Source: Mactromeris polynyma
Lineage: Eukaryota; Mollusca; Bivalvia; Venerida; Mactridae
Assembly: GCA_032209605.1 (NCBI GenBank)
Contig: JASFXZ010000045.1
Location: 2,046,001-2,110,000, forward strand
Direction of reading: 5' to 3'
DNA: 64,000 bases
The notes below the pieces were generated by a model. The model saw only the letters and a list, made by a program, of their open reading frames with translations, ran no database searches and had not been told where the DNA came from. Both the position numbers and the translations under genes were made by a program. Below are positions 51,801 to 62,349 of this stretch, one piece after another. Each line of letters opens with the position of its first letter. The first letter of the stretch is position 1.

Positions 51801-54800
51801 TATGTTTATTCCTAATGAAATTTCCTAATGAATTTTTTTGCATGTCTTCACACAACTTACCAGTCTTGCTTAATTATATATAACATAGTCAATTTGTACT
51901 TGCAGTTTTCACGATAATTTTATGACGGACTTAATTGCCAATTCGGGCAGAGAGATTGCAATTTCCACTAGCCCAAATTCACTTTCACTTGCCCAAAAAA
52001 AATTAACAGCACCATCAAAATAACGTAGAAACATGATGTTTTGATTTGTTAAATTGGAAACGAAGACTGGTAACAATAGTTGATGTCAGAGTGCTGTTAC
52101 ACAAACAAAATTGACAAAAATGGAAACCAGTCAAAGTATTGCGTACTATTTCATAAATTTTTGTGACAGCTTGGATAAAAGCTAATCAGACCTGATTAGC
52201 TTGTCCGAAGATAATTTGACTTGTCCAGGGCTTCGGGCAAGTGGGTTATCGTGAAGACTGTACTTGACAAAAGTTTATTCTTAGTACTGCATCATTATAA
52301 GAGTTGGTGCAAAACATTAGTTAACTGCGTCTTCACCTAAACAGAGTTATGACAGCTTTGTTTCAAGGCCTAGATATGACTTAATCATTATTATGATTAT
52401 GATTATGAATGTATTAGAATTATACTTTAGCTTTACTCTTGGAACTCTCTTTACTTTCTGATCATGACCTCAACTCTCCCCTCCTCTACTAGATATTGTC
52501 TCTGACTCACTCAGTCACTGTGATACTTGATACTGCTGATGTGAATATATGTTGGTGGAGGGTATTCATAGATCTTGATAGCTGTTGCATATCTAGGTCA
52601 CCCTAGAATACATTGCTGGGTTGTATGCTACCTGAAGGACAAGCATATAGCTGCCAATTTTTCTGTCCATCTGTCATTTAAGTATGTGCATCTGTCCATC
52701 CTGCATTAGTGTCCCCACTATTTCTCAGCAACCACGGGCTAGTATTCAATGAAACTAAATGGGAAGCTTCAATACCAAGAGGAGGTATGCACATATTGTC
52801 GCCATGTTCTGGTTTGATGATGTTCACATACTTTGTGGAGCATCCATCGGTTCTACTGATACTTGTTTAGTGGTATGTGTAGATACCAACCTCCCTGTAG
52901 ATAAGCTGTATGCTCTCTGTGACAATTTGTCTGAAGGTCATTTTTCCTCCACCTCTGATTCATCTGGGGAAGTTATCAGGTTCTTGTAGATTAACATATT
53001 ACATGTAGTACTGGTTGGTAACACTGTTTAGGTCCATTGTCCACCGTGCATAACTGAATTGCTGTTGAAAAACTGTGTAAAACTCCAACACAACAAATAC
53101 TTTAAGTTTATAAATTTATTTGATTCAGTTGATAATTCATGTTCAGATTTATTTTATTCATTTAGTATACAAAATTTCTTCTGCTCATTTCTATTATTAA
53201 ATGTTTATTGATTGTCATTATTTATGTTTTGTTAACATTTCATGCATTTAAAGATTTTGTGTTCTCAGTCTTGACTGCAATCTCATGGCAAAATAAAGTG
53301 TTTCAAATATAGTTCAAACTTTTTTATTTCATTTAACAATTTTATGTTCGGTATATATTTAGTTTGAGATAATATATTTGAAATAGAACTCCTTTCAGCC
53401 TTAGAATTATACAAATTCTGTCACTCGTCACTGCTGAATATTCTTGATCTATATGTATATGTGATGTGTCATACTTACAGGGCCATGTCCACGTAATCAA
53501 GGTGCGATGAAGGTACTCGAGTATTTAGCGAGCATGGTGGACTATAAATCATGTGTACAAGAAGCTCTCTCATATTTGTTGGAACTTTCAACATCAGAGG
53601 ATGGATTGAACTTGGATCCAAAGTAAGATCATTGTTTTACATATTGATGGATGACAACAACACAACTAGCCTATGTGCTTATAAATAAAGGAGCTGATGG
53701 ATTTGTCTTGCTTTCACCAGTGATAAACTTTAAGATAATATTCATGTATATTGCCATCATTATTCACTAAGATTAAGCAATGAAATATACAATCAAAGAA
53801 TTAAGTTACATTTTGGGTCAGAATTGAAAAGATTTCTGGTGTTGCAAATGTAAGATAAAGCTGCTTTAATGTGCAGTGAATACATTTAAAAACATGCCAA
53901 CTGGTGAAAAAAATTCCTTTCAAATTATCAGTTAAAGGTAGGCTTTTCAATCTGATAGCTTGAGGTATGTAAAATAGACAGATTGGTATTTTCATATGTC
54001 ACTGCTTTTGTATACATTTATCTCTATGTGAAAGTGATTTATTTTTTGCAGTTTTTCGTTAACAACTTATCATTTATCCAATACAATTATCAAATCAGTT
54101 TTGTTAACCAGTGATTTTGTACACTAATATATCTTTAACAATGGATTGAGTCTTAATAACTTTGATAACTTCTTTATCATTTGTGAAGAAATTGTCACTT
54201 TCATTTAGAACAACATCATTCTGAAGATCTCCATGTACACTGGATATCATGATACACACACTAAACACAATAATATTTAGTTCCAATGTTGTGTTGAGTG
54301 TCAAGTGACACATAACCCTTACTACAAATACCATCATATTATGTTTACAGGGGAAAGAAATTGGTTGCCATGGCAATGAAGAACAACATGACTGACAGTC
54401 AAATTCAGATCAGTGGCTGTAATGTTCTTAATTCTCTAGTTATGATTGGTAGGTCAAAGTTCATTTCATTATATTTGTAACACAGTAAGTTACCATTGAA
54501 ATCAAAACTGGGATGTTCAAGTTTTGAGGCTTTTGTCCTGTGATTTGTTATTACAAAATGATTAAAACCATTAGTTATAGTTTCCTTTGACCTGTTGCAA
54601 ACATATGAGCAGTTTGCTGCTTTATCAACATTTTATTGTTTTGTTTACCGAGGACTAGAAAAAACATTCGCAAATAGATGGTTTGGATGAAGTTACAATG
54701 TTTGATGCAGTTCTCTGATTTCATTGTTAATGGAACCACATATTGTTGAATTTTTTCAAGACATTCTGCATATATATATATTGTATAAATACAGTCACCA

Positions 54801-57800
54801 TTCTGTAATTAAGCACCCAATGGAATTAATTCCACTACTTTTTTAGTTGGAAATGAAATAGCCATAGTTCAAGGTACTTGCGCTAAAATTAAGTTTTTCG
54901 GATTTTTAAACACATGTACTACAAATTGTAATTTTTAAGATTGTTTCATAATATTTGGAAGATTGTGGTACTTAATTGTAACACATATGAAAGTGTACTA
55001 CTATAATGTAATTATATTTTAGTTGATTCAAATTGTGATGGAAAAAAACATTAATTTCCTTATGCTTTTAAGTCATGAAATTCAATCGGAAAAAAAATAA
55101 GGGTAAATAATTGGATCAGAATTTGACTAACAAGTCACATTGTTTATGCAACTTTTAATGATTTTATTGGAAATATATTATTAATTCACATGTCTGCTAT
55201 GCAAGATTTGGCATGTTATATAATATTATATACATGTATACTTCACCTTGTGTCAACACCATGCAAAAAGGGGCCTCTAAGTTGAAACTACCTGTATGTC
55301 GTACCCTTACTTCAATCATTGAAGTAGAATATGTTAAGAACTATAGACACCATCAAAATTTCCTTCCACTTATTTGTAATTACATGTAGTAATAATTTTC
55401 AAAGGTCCTTTTCTGCATGGATATGTTAATATTAGTGTTTAAAACATTTGTGTTTGATTGTATACATACGTTAACATCACAATTCTTACAATACTTGATT
55501 CAAAACTAAGGCATGCAGTGAACTCTTATCTTTAATACATAATATACCGATAAATTCAAAACATATTTTCCAGTTTTGCCATTTTTGTTATAAAGGTTAT
55601 AAAACTTAGCTAAGAGACTAGTCTTAGAATGCAGCCTTGCCATTTGTCAATTTAACAACTGTATTCAGAATAATTCAATCGGATTCTGGAGGTGTTAGAC
55701 TAGACTCCGAACATATTTTGAACCTCAGACCCATGTTTTGTAAGACAAGAATGCAATGTCAACTACATTATGTACAAAGGATAGCACAAAAAAACAAAAT
55801 CAAGTTCCATAATATCCTTTTTCCATTGTAATCCTTGTTACCAGCAATCTATCTTTTGTGTTTTAATGCCTTATCATTATTTTTTTCTGAGAGTTCAGTT
55901 ATATATATCAAGTTGATACTGAAGAGACCTTATGTTTGCACTAGTGATGTTATTTTATTCTGATTATAGCGGAGTCCAGTGATGTCCTGTTTACAGCTGA
56001 TGTAATTGCAGTTATTCCCCTTGCTATGGAGGTATGACATTTTGTTATGCTGCGCTCAGCTTTTATTTTTCTAGGAAAGAACATGACTGTCCACCAAAAC
56101 GGTGTTTGTTCACCTGGGTTTGGTATTATAATCATTACTCAGTTCTCAGCACTTTTATGCTCACATATCAGATTCACACTCAAATCTCAAAGAAAATTGA
56201 TCTCAAAGAATAGAGTACTGATTAAGCATAGTGTTCGACTTTGCTCACCCAAATCTCTTCTCTCAGACTATGTTGTGTAAAATATTGAATCGTAGGTGCT
56301 GAGTATAATTCTATTCCCTCTTGTAATTAGTCATCTGGAACCATTTAACATTGACATTTTGACTATAGCATTAGCTATTGGCATACCGATGGTACAGCAT
56401 AAACTCAAGAATAATCCATCTGAAGTTATGAACCTTAGTTTAAAGACACATCACATCACACAGCCTTGTTATTTGTCAATTCTAAGACTGATCTCTGAAA
56501 CTACGCATCAGATACTTTTTAGATTGGTCTCCAGTCTGACTAGCTCTCAACATTTTTCTCACATTTAAATACTTCATTACAGAACCACAAAGACAATGTA
56601 GATGTTCAACTGGCTGCTGCTTCATTACTGATGGCCCTTGCTGCAAACAGTAAGTCTTTTATATCATTCAATGCATTGAGTTTCAATAAATCTACATATA
56701 TTTTTAAGTCTACTGATTAATTTTAGCTTGATTGTGATGCAAATATATGCCTATTTGAATAAGTCTGCTTCCTGGAAAAACAGTTCTGGCATTTTATGAG
56801 GTGTGATTATGACCTCAGTGGAGTTCAAATCTGCAACCTTTGGGTTAAGTGCTTATATTTAAGCAAGCAGTTGTGTTGTAGACTGACTGCTGACTTGTTT
56901 GTTAGATTGAAGTAGGTGTCAAAATTGGACCAAAAAAACTAAAAAAAGTTTACCAATGAAACCCGTATTTATTTGCAAGAATATGGATGCATATTCAATT
57001 GCAAAACCATCATTAACTGTTTGGTAATTGATGTTTCATAAAAGCAGTTGTTAGAGTAGGACTACAATTTATTGCATTCAATGTTTTTTGAAGTCTGAAT
57101 GAATCCAGTGACTTATAATAAAAGACTGTCCTGCCTTAAATGATGAAGAGTCCTTAATCAACTCAACAAACCTGTTTCAAATTCTCTATATTTGTTTGTT
57201 TATATAAACCAGATCATTAGTATACAGGTCTAGACAACGAATCATGAACAGGTAGGTCAGGCTGGAGAACCTGAATTTAAACAAACTAAGGTGATCTAAT
57301 TATTGTCACCCCAAACATTGTGTACTGGAATGAACCTTAGATTTTACATAATCAATTTTGGTTTTTAAGTTCCATTTTTTATTTATTCATGTTGTATTCA
57401 TTATTAACCATTTCAGGTACGGCAGGTCAAGTTATTGGTCATCTAGGTGGAGTCCAAGATATTCTTGTTGCCCTGAAAAATCACCCAAACAATGCTAAAC
57501 TAAGTAGTGTTTGTCTGAATGCATTATGGGGACTTACCGTATATGGTATGTAGAAATTGTTATGTTGGTGTGTTATTGCTGGTTACCTAGTAACTATTTA
57601 GTCATAATTTACAGGAAAGCTCTGATACACAGACTATCTAAAATGTGGAAACTTTCTGACAGTTTCTGTATCCAGGGCCTGGGATTTTAATTGATTCTCA
57701 GCGTTCTTTTTACTAATACTCCCGATTGCAGATTTACTGCTGAATACACTGTATATGTGATAATGTATAGTGATATACAACAACTGGAAATAACTATTCT

Positions 57801-60800
57801 GCATTCAGTCATTATGTGAGATATGGTATTACTTCTTGTAGCTAAAGGTAGAATCTGGCAGTGGCAAAGTGGATTTGTTGGCTTTTCTCAGTGAAAAAAA
57901 TATATTAAGTTGCTGTTTGTTGTTATTTTTTGAAAATTATAGAATAGAATACTGTCTGTTGTTTGCCCTATTATGGTTGTGGGTCTGTGCTCCATACATG
58001 TCATTTTAGACCATTAATGGGATTGTTCTTAAAGGATATGTTGGTTGCTGTTTGCAGGTAACAATGTGAAGATAGCATCAGATGAGAAAGGTATAAAGGA
58101 AGTGTGCAATGTTCTTAAACTACATTTAAATTCATCTGAAGTGGCTGAAGCGGGCTCTGCATCTATACTGGCTTTGTCTCTGGATGGTAAGTTATATTGT
58201 TGTTGATGGTGTTTGAACATTTTATTTACATATATAAAACATATAAATAGTCAGGTATAGCTATTTTTTTCCTTCTTGAACTAAATTTACTGTAATTATA
58301 CCGTGCCATCTAAGAATGGTGAAGGTACATCATAAAGTGTTGCCACTGTCCGTCCATCTGTGTGTTCATCTGTGCGAAAATCATGGAATAATAAAATTGT
58401 CAAGTTCGATTTCGGTTATTGTCCTTTTTCAACTTAAAAATTGGTTTTAAACCATTAGCACTTAAAAAGCCCAGAGCAAGGGCATCTGTGTCCTATGGAT
58501 ACATTTAGTGTTAATCAGCACAGTTTAGACAGTGGTGAATATAATATTATAATCATCTACAATATTTGTCTCTTCTTTCCACCATAATATACAAATATTG
58601 TCAAAATATGTTGTTTAACTTGAGATCAGTCTGCATGCTCAAAATCTAATTTTCATTCTCATATTTCTGTTGAATAGAATTGTACATACAATTTTGGATA
58701 TGTGTTCGTGATATATAGAAATTAATGTTGTCAAATACAGTACACTGAATGATTTAAAATATACATTATTTTTCACAATTATTTGAGATTATCTAAACAC
58801 AAAAGTGATCCATGAGATTGGAGACTATTCTGAAGTTGCATTACATTAGACCCAGTTCTGATCGTATAATGTATATTTACTTCCAGAGGAGAACTTGGAG
58901 CTGATCTGTGACTTGGATGGCGTTGGTTTACTTATCTCAACTATCGGAACTCATGGCAAGAATTCTAAAGTTGTCAAAAATGCTTGTCTGGCATTAGCAA
59001 GTCTGGTGGAGAGTGATGGTATGTAACCTACAGCATATTCTATGCACAAAAATTCCTCACCTGAAAATGAAGCAATTTTCCATAGATATGGATTAGGTGC
59101 AAACTACTATAACAAACTACTTTAACTCTATTTTGGTAATGATACGGTTGCAGTAGTTTTGTGTTGAACCTTCAATATGAATGGACTTGCATCACCTTAA
59201 TTGCTTCAGGTCAATAATTTTAGAATCTATAGCTTGATGTACTGGTGAATAATCACATGACACATTATGACATTTTTTTGTGTCAATTTTTCAGAGGAGT
59301 CTGCCTACAGAGTGTTAACGAATGAAGGCCCAGATGACACGCACATTGCTGGCGTACCAATTATCATGAAAACATATGAACTACACAAAGATAATGCAGA
59401 AGTTGTGGAAAGCATCGTCACCTTACTCATGGAACTGGCTGATTATGGTAAGTTTCCACCATCCCAACCATGCAAGGTGAAAAAACTCTTAGGTGCATTT
59501 GAATATAAATGCACAGCCCAGACTTTGATTTGTTACACAACATTACATAGGTCTGAAGGAGTTAAAACTCCTTAAACTTCGGCTGTACGTTAGGATCTGA
59601 GTTTGAAGACCAGTCACTGAATATAGCCTTGCCGTTAGTCAAATTTTATATTGCAGTGACAACCAATGAGATGTTTGATTTTCAAGGCTGGTCTTTGAAC
59701 AAATACCATCATGTTTTTTTTACGTTGAAGACCTTTCTTTAGAAGACTAATGGTGCAAAGTTGCAATGCATCATTGAGATTAAAAAGAGTTTTGTTTGAT
59801 GCTGTGAAAATTCTGTTGTAATTAACTTGATATATGTCTCGATTTTAATACACAGCTTGCTACATTACAAGTTCAATGTAGGAGATAAGAAAGCTGTCAA
59901 CTGGAATAATTTTAATTACCTCCATGTATTGTTTTTCTGTCTGCCTGCCAATTTGAAATAAGTTATTGGCATTTGATGAAACACCTATATGTTTACATTA
60001 TTTTGTCTATAACTCTTTACCACCTACCTGCTGTTTGTCCATCTGAATATTGGTCCACTTGATTGTTTTCATATGAGCTCTTCATTTCATCTTATTTTTC
60101 CGTTTCGTGCACCTTCCTGTCTGTCTATATTATCTGTCTATCTTTCTCAAAACTCTTCTCTCTATTTTTGTCTTATGTTTCTGTGCTTATTTCTCACTCT
60201 GTCTTTCTATTCCTCAGCTGATATTTGTACAGATTTGTGCAGTTATAACATAAGTCCCCAGATTCACGAAGTTGTGAAAAAATTTAAAACCAATCAGGTG
60301 AGATAGCAAAGGAATGGGACCTATGGTACTCTGGTGATGAAATCTGCTATAATTGTGTTGGCTTAAATTGGTGGCACAAAATTTTAACAGAGTGTTAAAC
60401 TAATACAACAATTCTGTGAAATTGAAAGATGAAGTACATGTATTTTATACGGAGCTGAGCAAATACTCTTCAAAGCAACAGCTTTTTAGAGATAAAATTT
60501 CTCCTCAAAGTGTGCTGCTTTGGAGAGGTGCTCTCTATATATACATATAGTTGTGATCATCGGGTTTTTGTAACAATATGTTTGGTAAGGCCATCCTTAG
60601 AAATGTTCTGTTTGTGATTACCCCACACACAAATTTTGGAGTGGCCCGATATTTAAAGATTTTGGACTCAAAACAGATTCTGTGTAGAAGAGAAAACAAA
60701 TATTGGTTTGAGACCAATTTTGATGGGTTGAGAGTTGAATGCAACCAACAATTAAGGATTACCTCAGTATTGGGTCAGATGAGCCTATAGTATACTTACT

Positions 60801-62134
60801 CAGCATTGTTACAAACCCACGTAGTTGCAATTATAGATTGCAATGTACATAAAATCTGTTCAAATTTTAATATCTAATAGTCAAGTATATTTCATTAATT
60901 TACTTGTCAAGATATTAGCTTATACCTCTGATACAGTTTTGTGCTGCACAAGCTAGGAAAATGTGTGAAGTTTTTAGCTCCAGTGTGTTACTATAAATAC
61001 CTCAAATATATGTCTATATATTGGTGAAAGACTACGTGTGCATTTGGTATCAGCATTTATTTGGGCATGTTTATGCTACTGTTATCTTTTATGGGATATA
61101 TGTGTGTTACCTTACATTTACAGGTGTAAAATATGGAATCATTACAGAGTTGTCCACTGTATCCTGATTGTCTCCTTTTTTGCTAATTTATTTTGCTGAA
61201 ATTATATGCATACCGGTATGAATTCTGTATAAATTTTGCAAGCCACAACTACAGTGATATCCCAATTTCTGTTGTTTATGTATTGACAAAAGAGAACTCT
61301 GTTGAAATACTAGTACATTGTATGTAGTATATTTCTGTCTGTATACCGTCATTGTCCTTGAATTATGTAATATTTCCTTTAAACGGTATGTAATGATTCC
61401 ATATTTGTGTGTTACAAAGTCTAGGCTGATTTGTTATTTTTTGTGGAAAAAAATTGTATAATTTTCCATAATATGTCCAGTATTGGCAATTGTGTGTTAA
61501 TCCAACTTGTATTGGATGGGGATATTAACCATTACTTAGAACTGTGCTCTCAGATCTCAGAATTTACTCCTCTGAGTGTTCAGATTGAGTGTGCATATTA
61601 GACTACAATATGCACGGAGTGCTGAGTATTCTTTGTGATCCACTTTTCCAAGATTTGAATGTAGGTAATGATTGCAACATTTACCCAAGATACAGCCTTC
61701 AATACTTCCACTCAAATCTCAGATTCACTCTCTAGTTGATTTAGTTATCAATTGTACTCGATAATAAGACCACCTTTGTGACCCTTGAAAACTGGTCTTC
61801 TGATTGAGCTAGTCTTAATATTGAGATTGAATAAAGAGCAAAACAGTTAAAATGGACTTGAAACTTGTGTTCTTAATATTGAGGTGGTCTTATTATTGAG
61901 GTGGTCTTATTATTGAGTTGGTCTCCAAATGAGGTTTTACTGTATATAAACTACAAATTTAACAATGATGACAATAAGGATTGTTATTCAGGTATATAGA
62001 GTTGTATGCTTTATTGAATTGATTTAATAAATATTTATATGGCTAAAACAGATGATGTGAGAGCTGAAATGATCCATCTAAACATTGGTCCAAATTTACT
62101 CTCTGAAATATTCAAACGTTTCAAAGAGAATGTG
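42899..62134 (+). CDS. STKLD1: STKLD1-like kinase with armadillo repeats
   Basis: Exons: 42899-42913, 43022-43108, 43553-43597, 44890-44964, 45417-45521, 45997-46067, 46350-46462, 49073-49266, 49911-49984, 50528-50637, 51537-51560 (microexon), 53481-53622, 54351-54448, 55970-56031, 56583-56649, 57417-57545, 58058-58186, 58887-59018, 59295-59447, then 60218-60297 or 62052-62134. Phases agree throughout. With the first choice the frame is 635 codons before a missing final exon. Kinase residues: glycine loop IGQGAQATV (10-18), Lys33 in FVLKK, HRDIRPSN (132-139), DFG (152-154), then MAPEV and SDIWSLGC. Armadillo-like helical repeats fill the C-terminal half. Layout and motifs such as VLGQVLEAL and TYELHKDNAEVVE match STKLD1 (C9orf96). 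Substrates unknown. The end of the protein is not certain. Confidence 0.88.
43983..44858. repeat. tandem duplication in an STKLD1 intron, split by a MITE
   Basis: A segment of about 100-120 bp starting CTCATCAGC and containing TTGTTTAGTTGGTCTAACAA and AAACACATTAAAG occurs at 43983-44102 and again at 44756-44858. The first copy is interrupted at its TTAA by the 644-bp MITE. The second copy keeps the uninterrupted site. Confidence 0.85.
44103..44746. mobile_element. 644-bp MITE with TTAA target duplication
   Basis: The terminal inverted repeats read AGGTGCTGAACTCCAGATTG and AGGTGCTAAACTCCAGATTG. TTAA flanks both sides (44099-44102 and 44747-44750). A TTAA duplication is typical of piggyBac-type (and Kolobok) elements. 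The uninterrupted sequence CACATTAAAGTAATGTCT at 44840-44857 is the matching empty site. Internal open frames are short and look non-functional. Confidence 0.9.
48890..48960 (-). repeat. partial copy of the GGTGGTCTTA MITE
   Basis: On the minus strand GAAAACTGGTC, GGTCTTACTAATGAAG and TGGTCTTAAT parallel the bodies of the elements at 2983-3161 and 61750-61942. The ends are not preserved. Confidence 0.5.
51343..51465 (+). repeat. GACTGGTCTC dispersed repeat, copy 2
   Basis: GGAGACTAGTC at one end and CAGACTGGTCTCC at the other enclose CATCTGATTGGTTG and ATTGACCAATGG. It lies in an STKLD1 intron. Confidence 0.7.
51537..51560 (+). CDS. STKLD1: candidate 24-nt cassette microexon of STKLD1
   Basis: The acceptor is TTTTTCTAG and the donor is GTAAGT. 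It enters and leaves in phase 1, adding eight residues' worth of sequence (TVKEEISR) between the kinase tail and the armadillo repeats. Skipping it also keeps the frame. Its 3' part resembles the end of the preceding exon, so it could be spurious. Confidence 0.45.
51903..52260. mobile_element. 358-bp element with 15-bp terminal repeats
   Basis: The ends CAGTTTTCACGATAA and the inverse of CAGTCTTCACGATAA differ at one site. TACTTG flanks both sides (51897-51902 and 52261-52266). The CAG ends are hAT-like, but only 6 bp of target duplication is visible. The inner arms carry GCCCGAAG/TTGCCC-type blocks. Non-coding, inside an STKLD1 intron. Confidence 0.75.
52650..52990 (+). repeat. mollusc-type dispersed repeat
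   Basis: A stretch with TCTGTCCATCTGTC, CTATTTCTCAGCAACCACGG, CAATGAAACTAAATGGGAAG and TTCTGGTTTGATGAT resembles a very common bivalve repeat, as recalled. The open frame inside it is not a gene. Confidence 0.45.
55605..55745 (-). repeat. GACTGGTCTC dispersed repeat, copy 3
   Basis: On the minus strand ATTGACAAATGGCAAGGCTG and CATTCTAAGACTAGTCTC match the family core. It lies in an STKLD1 intron, and the short open frame over it is an artefact. Confidence 0.6.
56130..56315. repeat. possible MITE with CTCAGCAC ends
   Basis: ACTCAGTTCTCAGCAC near 56140 and its inverse GTGCTGAGTATAATTC near 56297-56312 bound an intronic segment containing CACTCAAATCTCA. Similar blocks (GTGCTGAGTATTC, CACTCAAATCTCAGATTCAC) occur at 61.55-61.73 kb. 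Confidence 0.5.
56432..56555 (-). repeat. GACTGGTCTC dispersed repeat, copy 4
   Basis: On the minus strand GTCAGACTGGAGACC, TATCTGATGCG and GAATTGACAAATAACAAGGC match the family core with divergence. Confidence 0.55.
56812..56880 (-). mobile_element. tRNA-derived SINE fragment
   Basis: On the minus strand AGCACTTAACCCAAAGGTTG is followed by CAGATTTGAACTCCACTGAG, which includes a box B-like sequence in the arrangement common in tRNA-derived SINEs. Box A is not clear. Confidence 0.4.
59595..59715 (-). repeat. GACTGGTCTC dispersed repeat, copy 5
   Basis: On the minus strand AAAGACCAGCC, CATCTCATTGGTTG, AACGGCAAGGC and GTGACTGGTCTTC match the family. It lies in the intron just after exon 59295-59447. 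Confidence 0.6.
60218..60297 (+). CDS. STKLD1: STKLD1 alternative late exon, version 1
   Basis: The acceptor is TATTCCTCAG and the donor is CAG|GTGAGA. It enters in phase 1 and leaves in phase 0. It encodes ADICTDLCSY and NISPQIHEVVKKFKTNQ, the first half of the last armadillo-like repeat. It is homologous to exon 62052-62134, which has the same phases. Confidence 0.8.
61750..61942 (+). mobile_element. GGTGGTCTTA MITE, copy 2
   Basis: The body matches the element at 2983-3161 (GACCCTTGAAAACTGGTCTT, TTGAGGTGGTCTTATTATTG) and ends GAGGTTTTACTG. The left terminus is diverged. Confidence 0.7.
62052..62134 (+). CDS. STKLD1: STKLD1 alternative late exon, version 2
   Basis: The acceptor is GGCTAAAACAG and the donor is GTG|GTAAGA, entering in phase 1 and leaving in phase 0. 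Joined to 59447 it encodes DDVRAEMIHL and NIGPNLLSEIFKRFKENV, homologous to the product of exon 60218-60297. Joined to 60297 it would give an immediate in-frame TGA. If the donor is not used, translation ends after three more codons (TAG at 62144-62146), with an AATAAA about 190 nt downstream. Confidence 0.7.
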
Positions 62135-62337
62135 GTAAGAATGTAGCTGTTGTGTCTGGAAGTGATCTTGACTTAACCTCTCTAACCTTCACCTTTGAAC
62201 TTTCTTTGTACATTTGGAATACCTCAGCTAATACTTTGTTTTATGCCTATTATGTATATAAGTGTTATGTGGTTGAAGGCTGTTTTTCATCGGGCCGAAG
62301 TTATTGTAGATTCAAAATGGTAATCCTGAATTTGTTC

Positions 62338-62343
62338 AATAAA
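62338..62343 (+). terminator. candidate polyadenylation signal
   Basis: AATAAA lies about 200 nt after exon 62052-62134. It would serve a transcript that reads through that exon's donor. This is tentative because other AT-rich matches exist. Confidence 0.35.
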
Positions 62344-62349
62344 AAAATG

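Noticed and set aside
52759..52989. 76-codon frame in an STKLD1 intron
   Set aside because: It lies within a common mollusc dispersed repeat, and the frame is incidental.
60297..62052. A missing small STKLD1 exon bridging phases 0 and 1
   Set aside because: I searched by eye. The only phase-compatible candidate, about 60979-61024, encodes a non-helical LQCVTINTSNICLYI. The two flanking exons being homologous alternatives explains the phase clash better.
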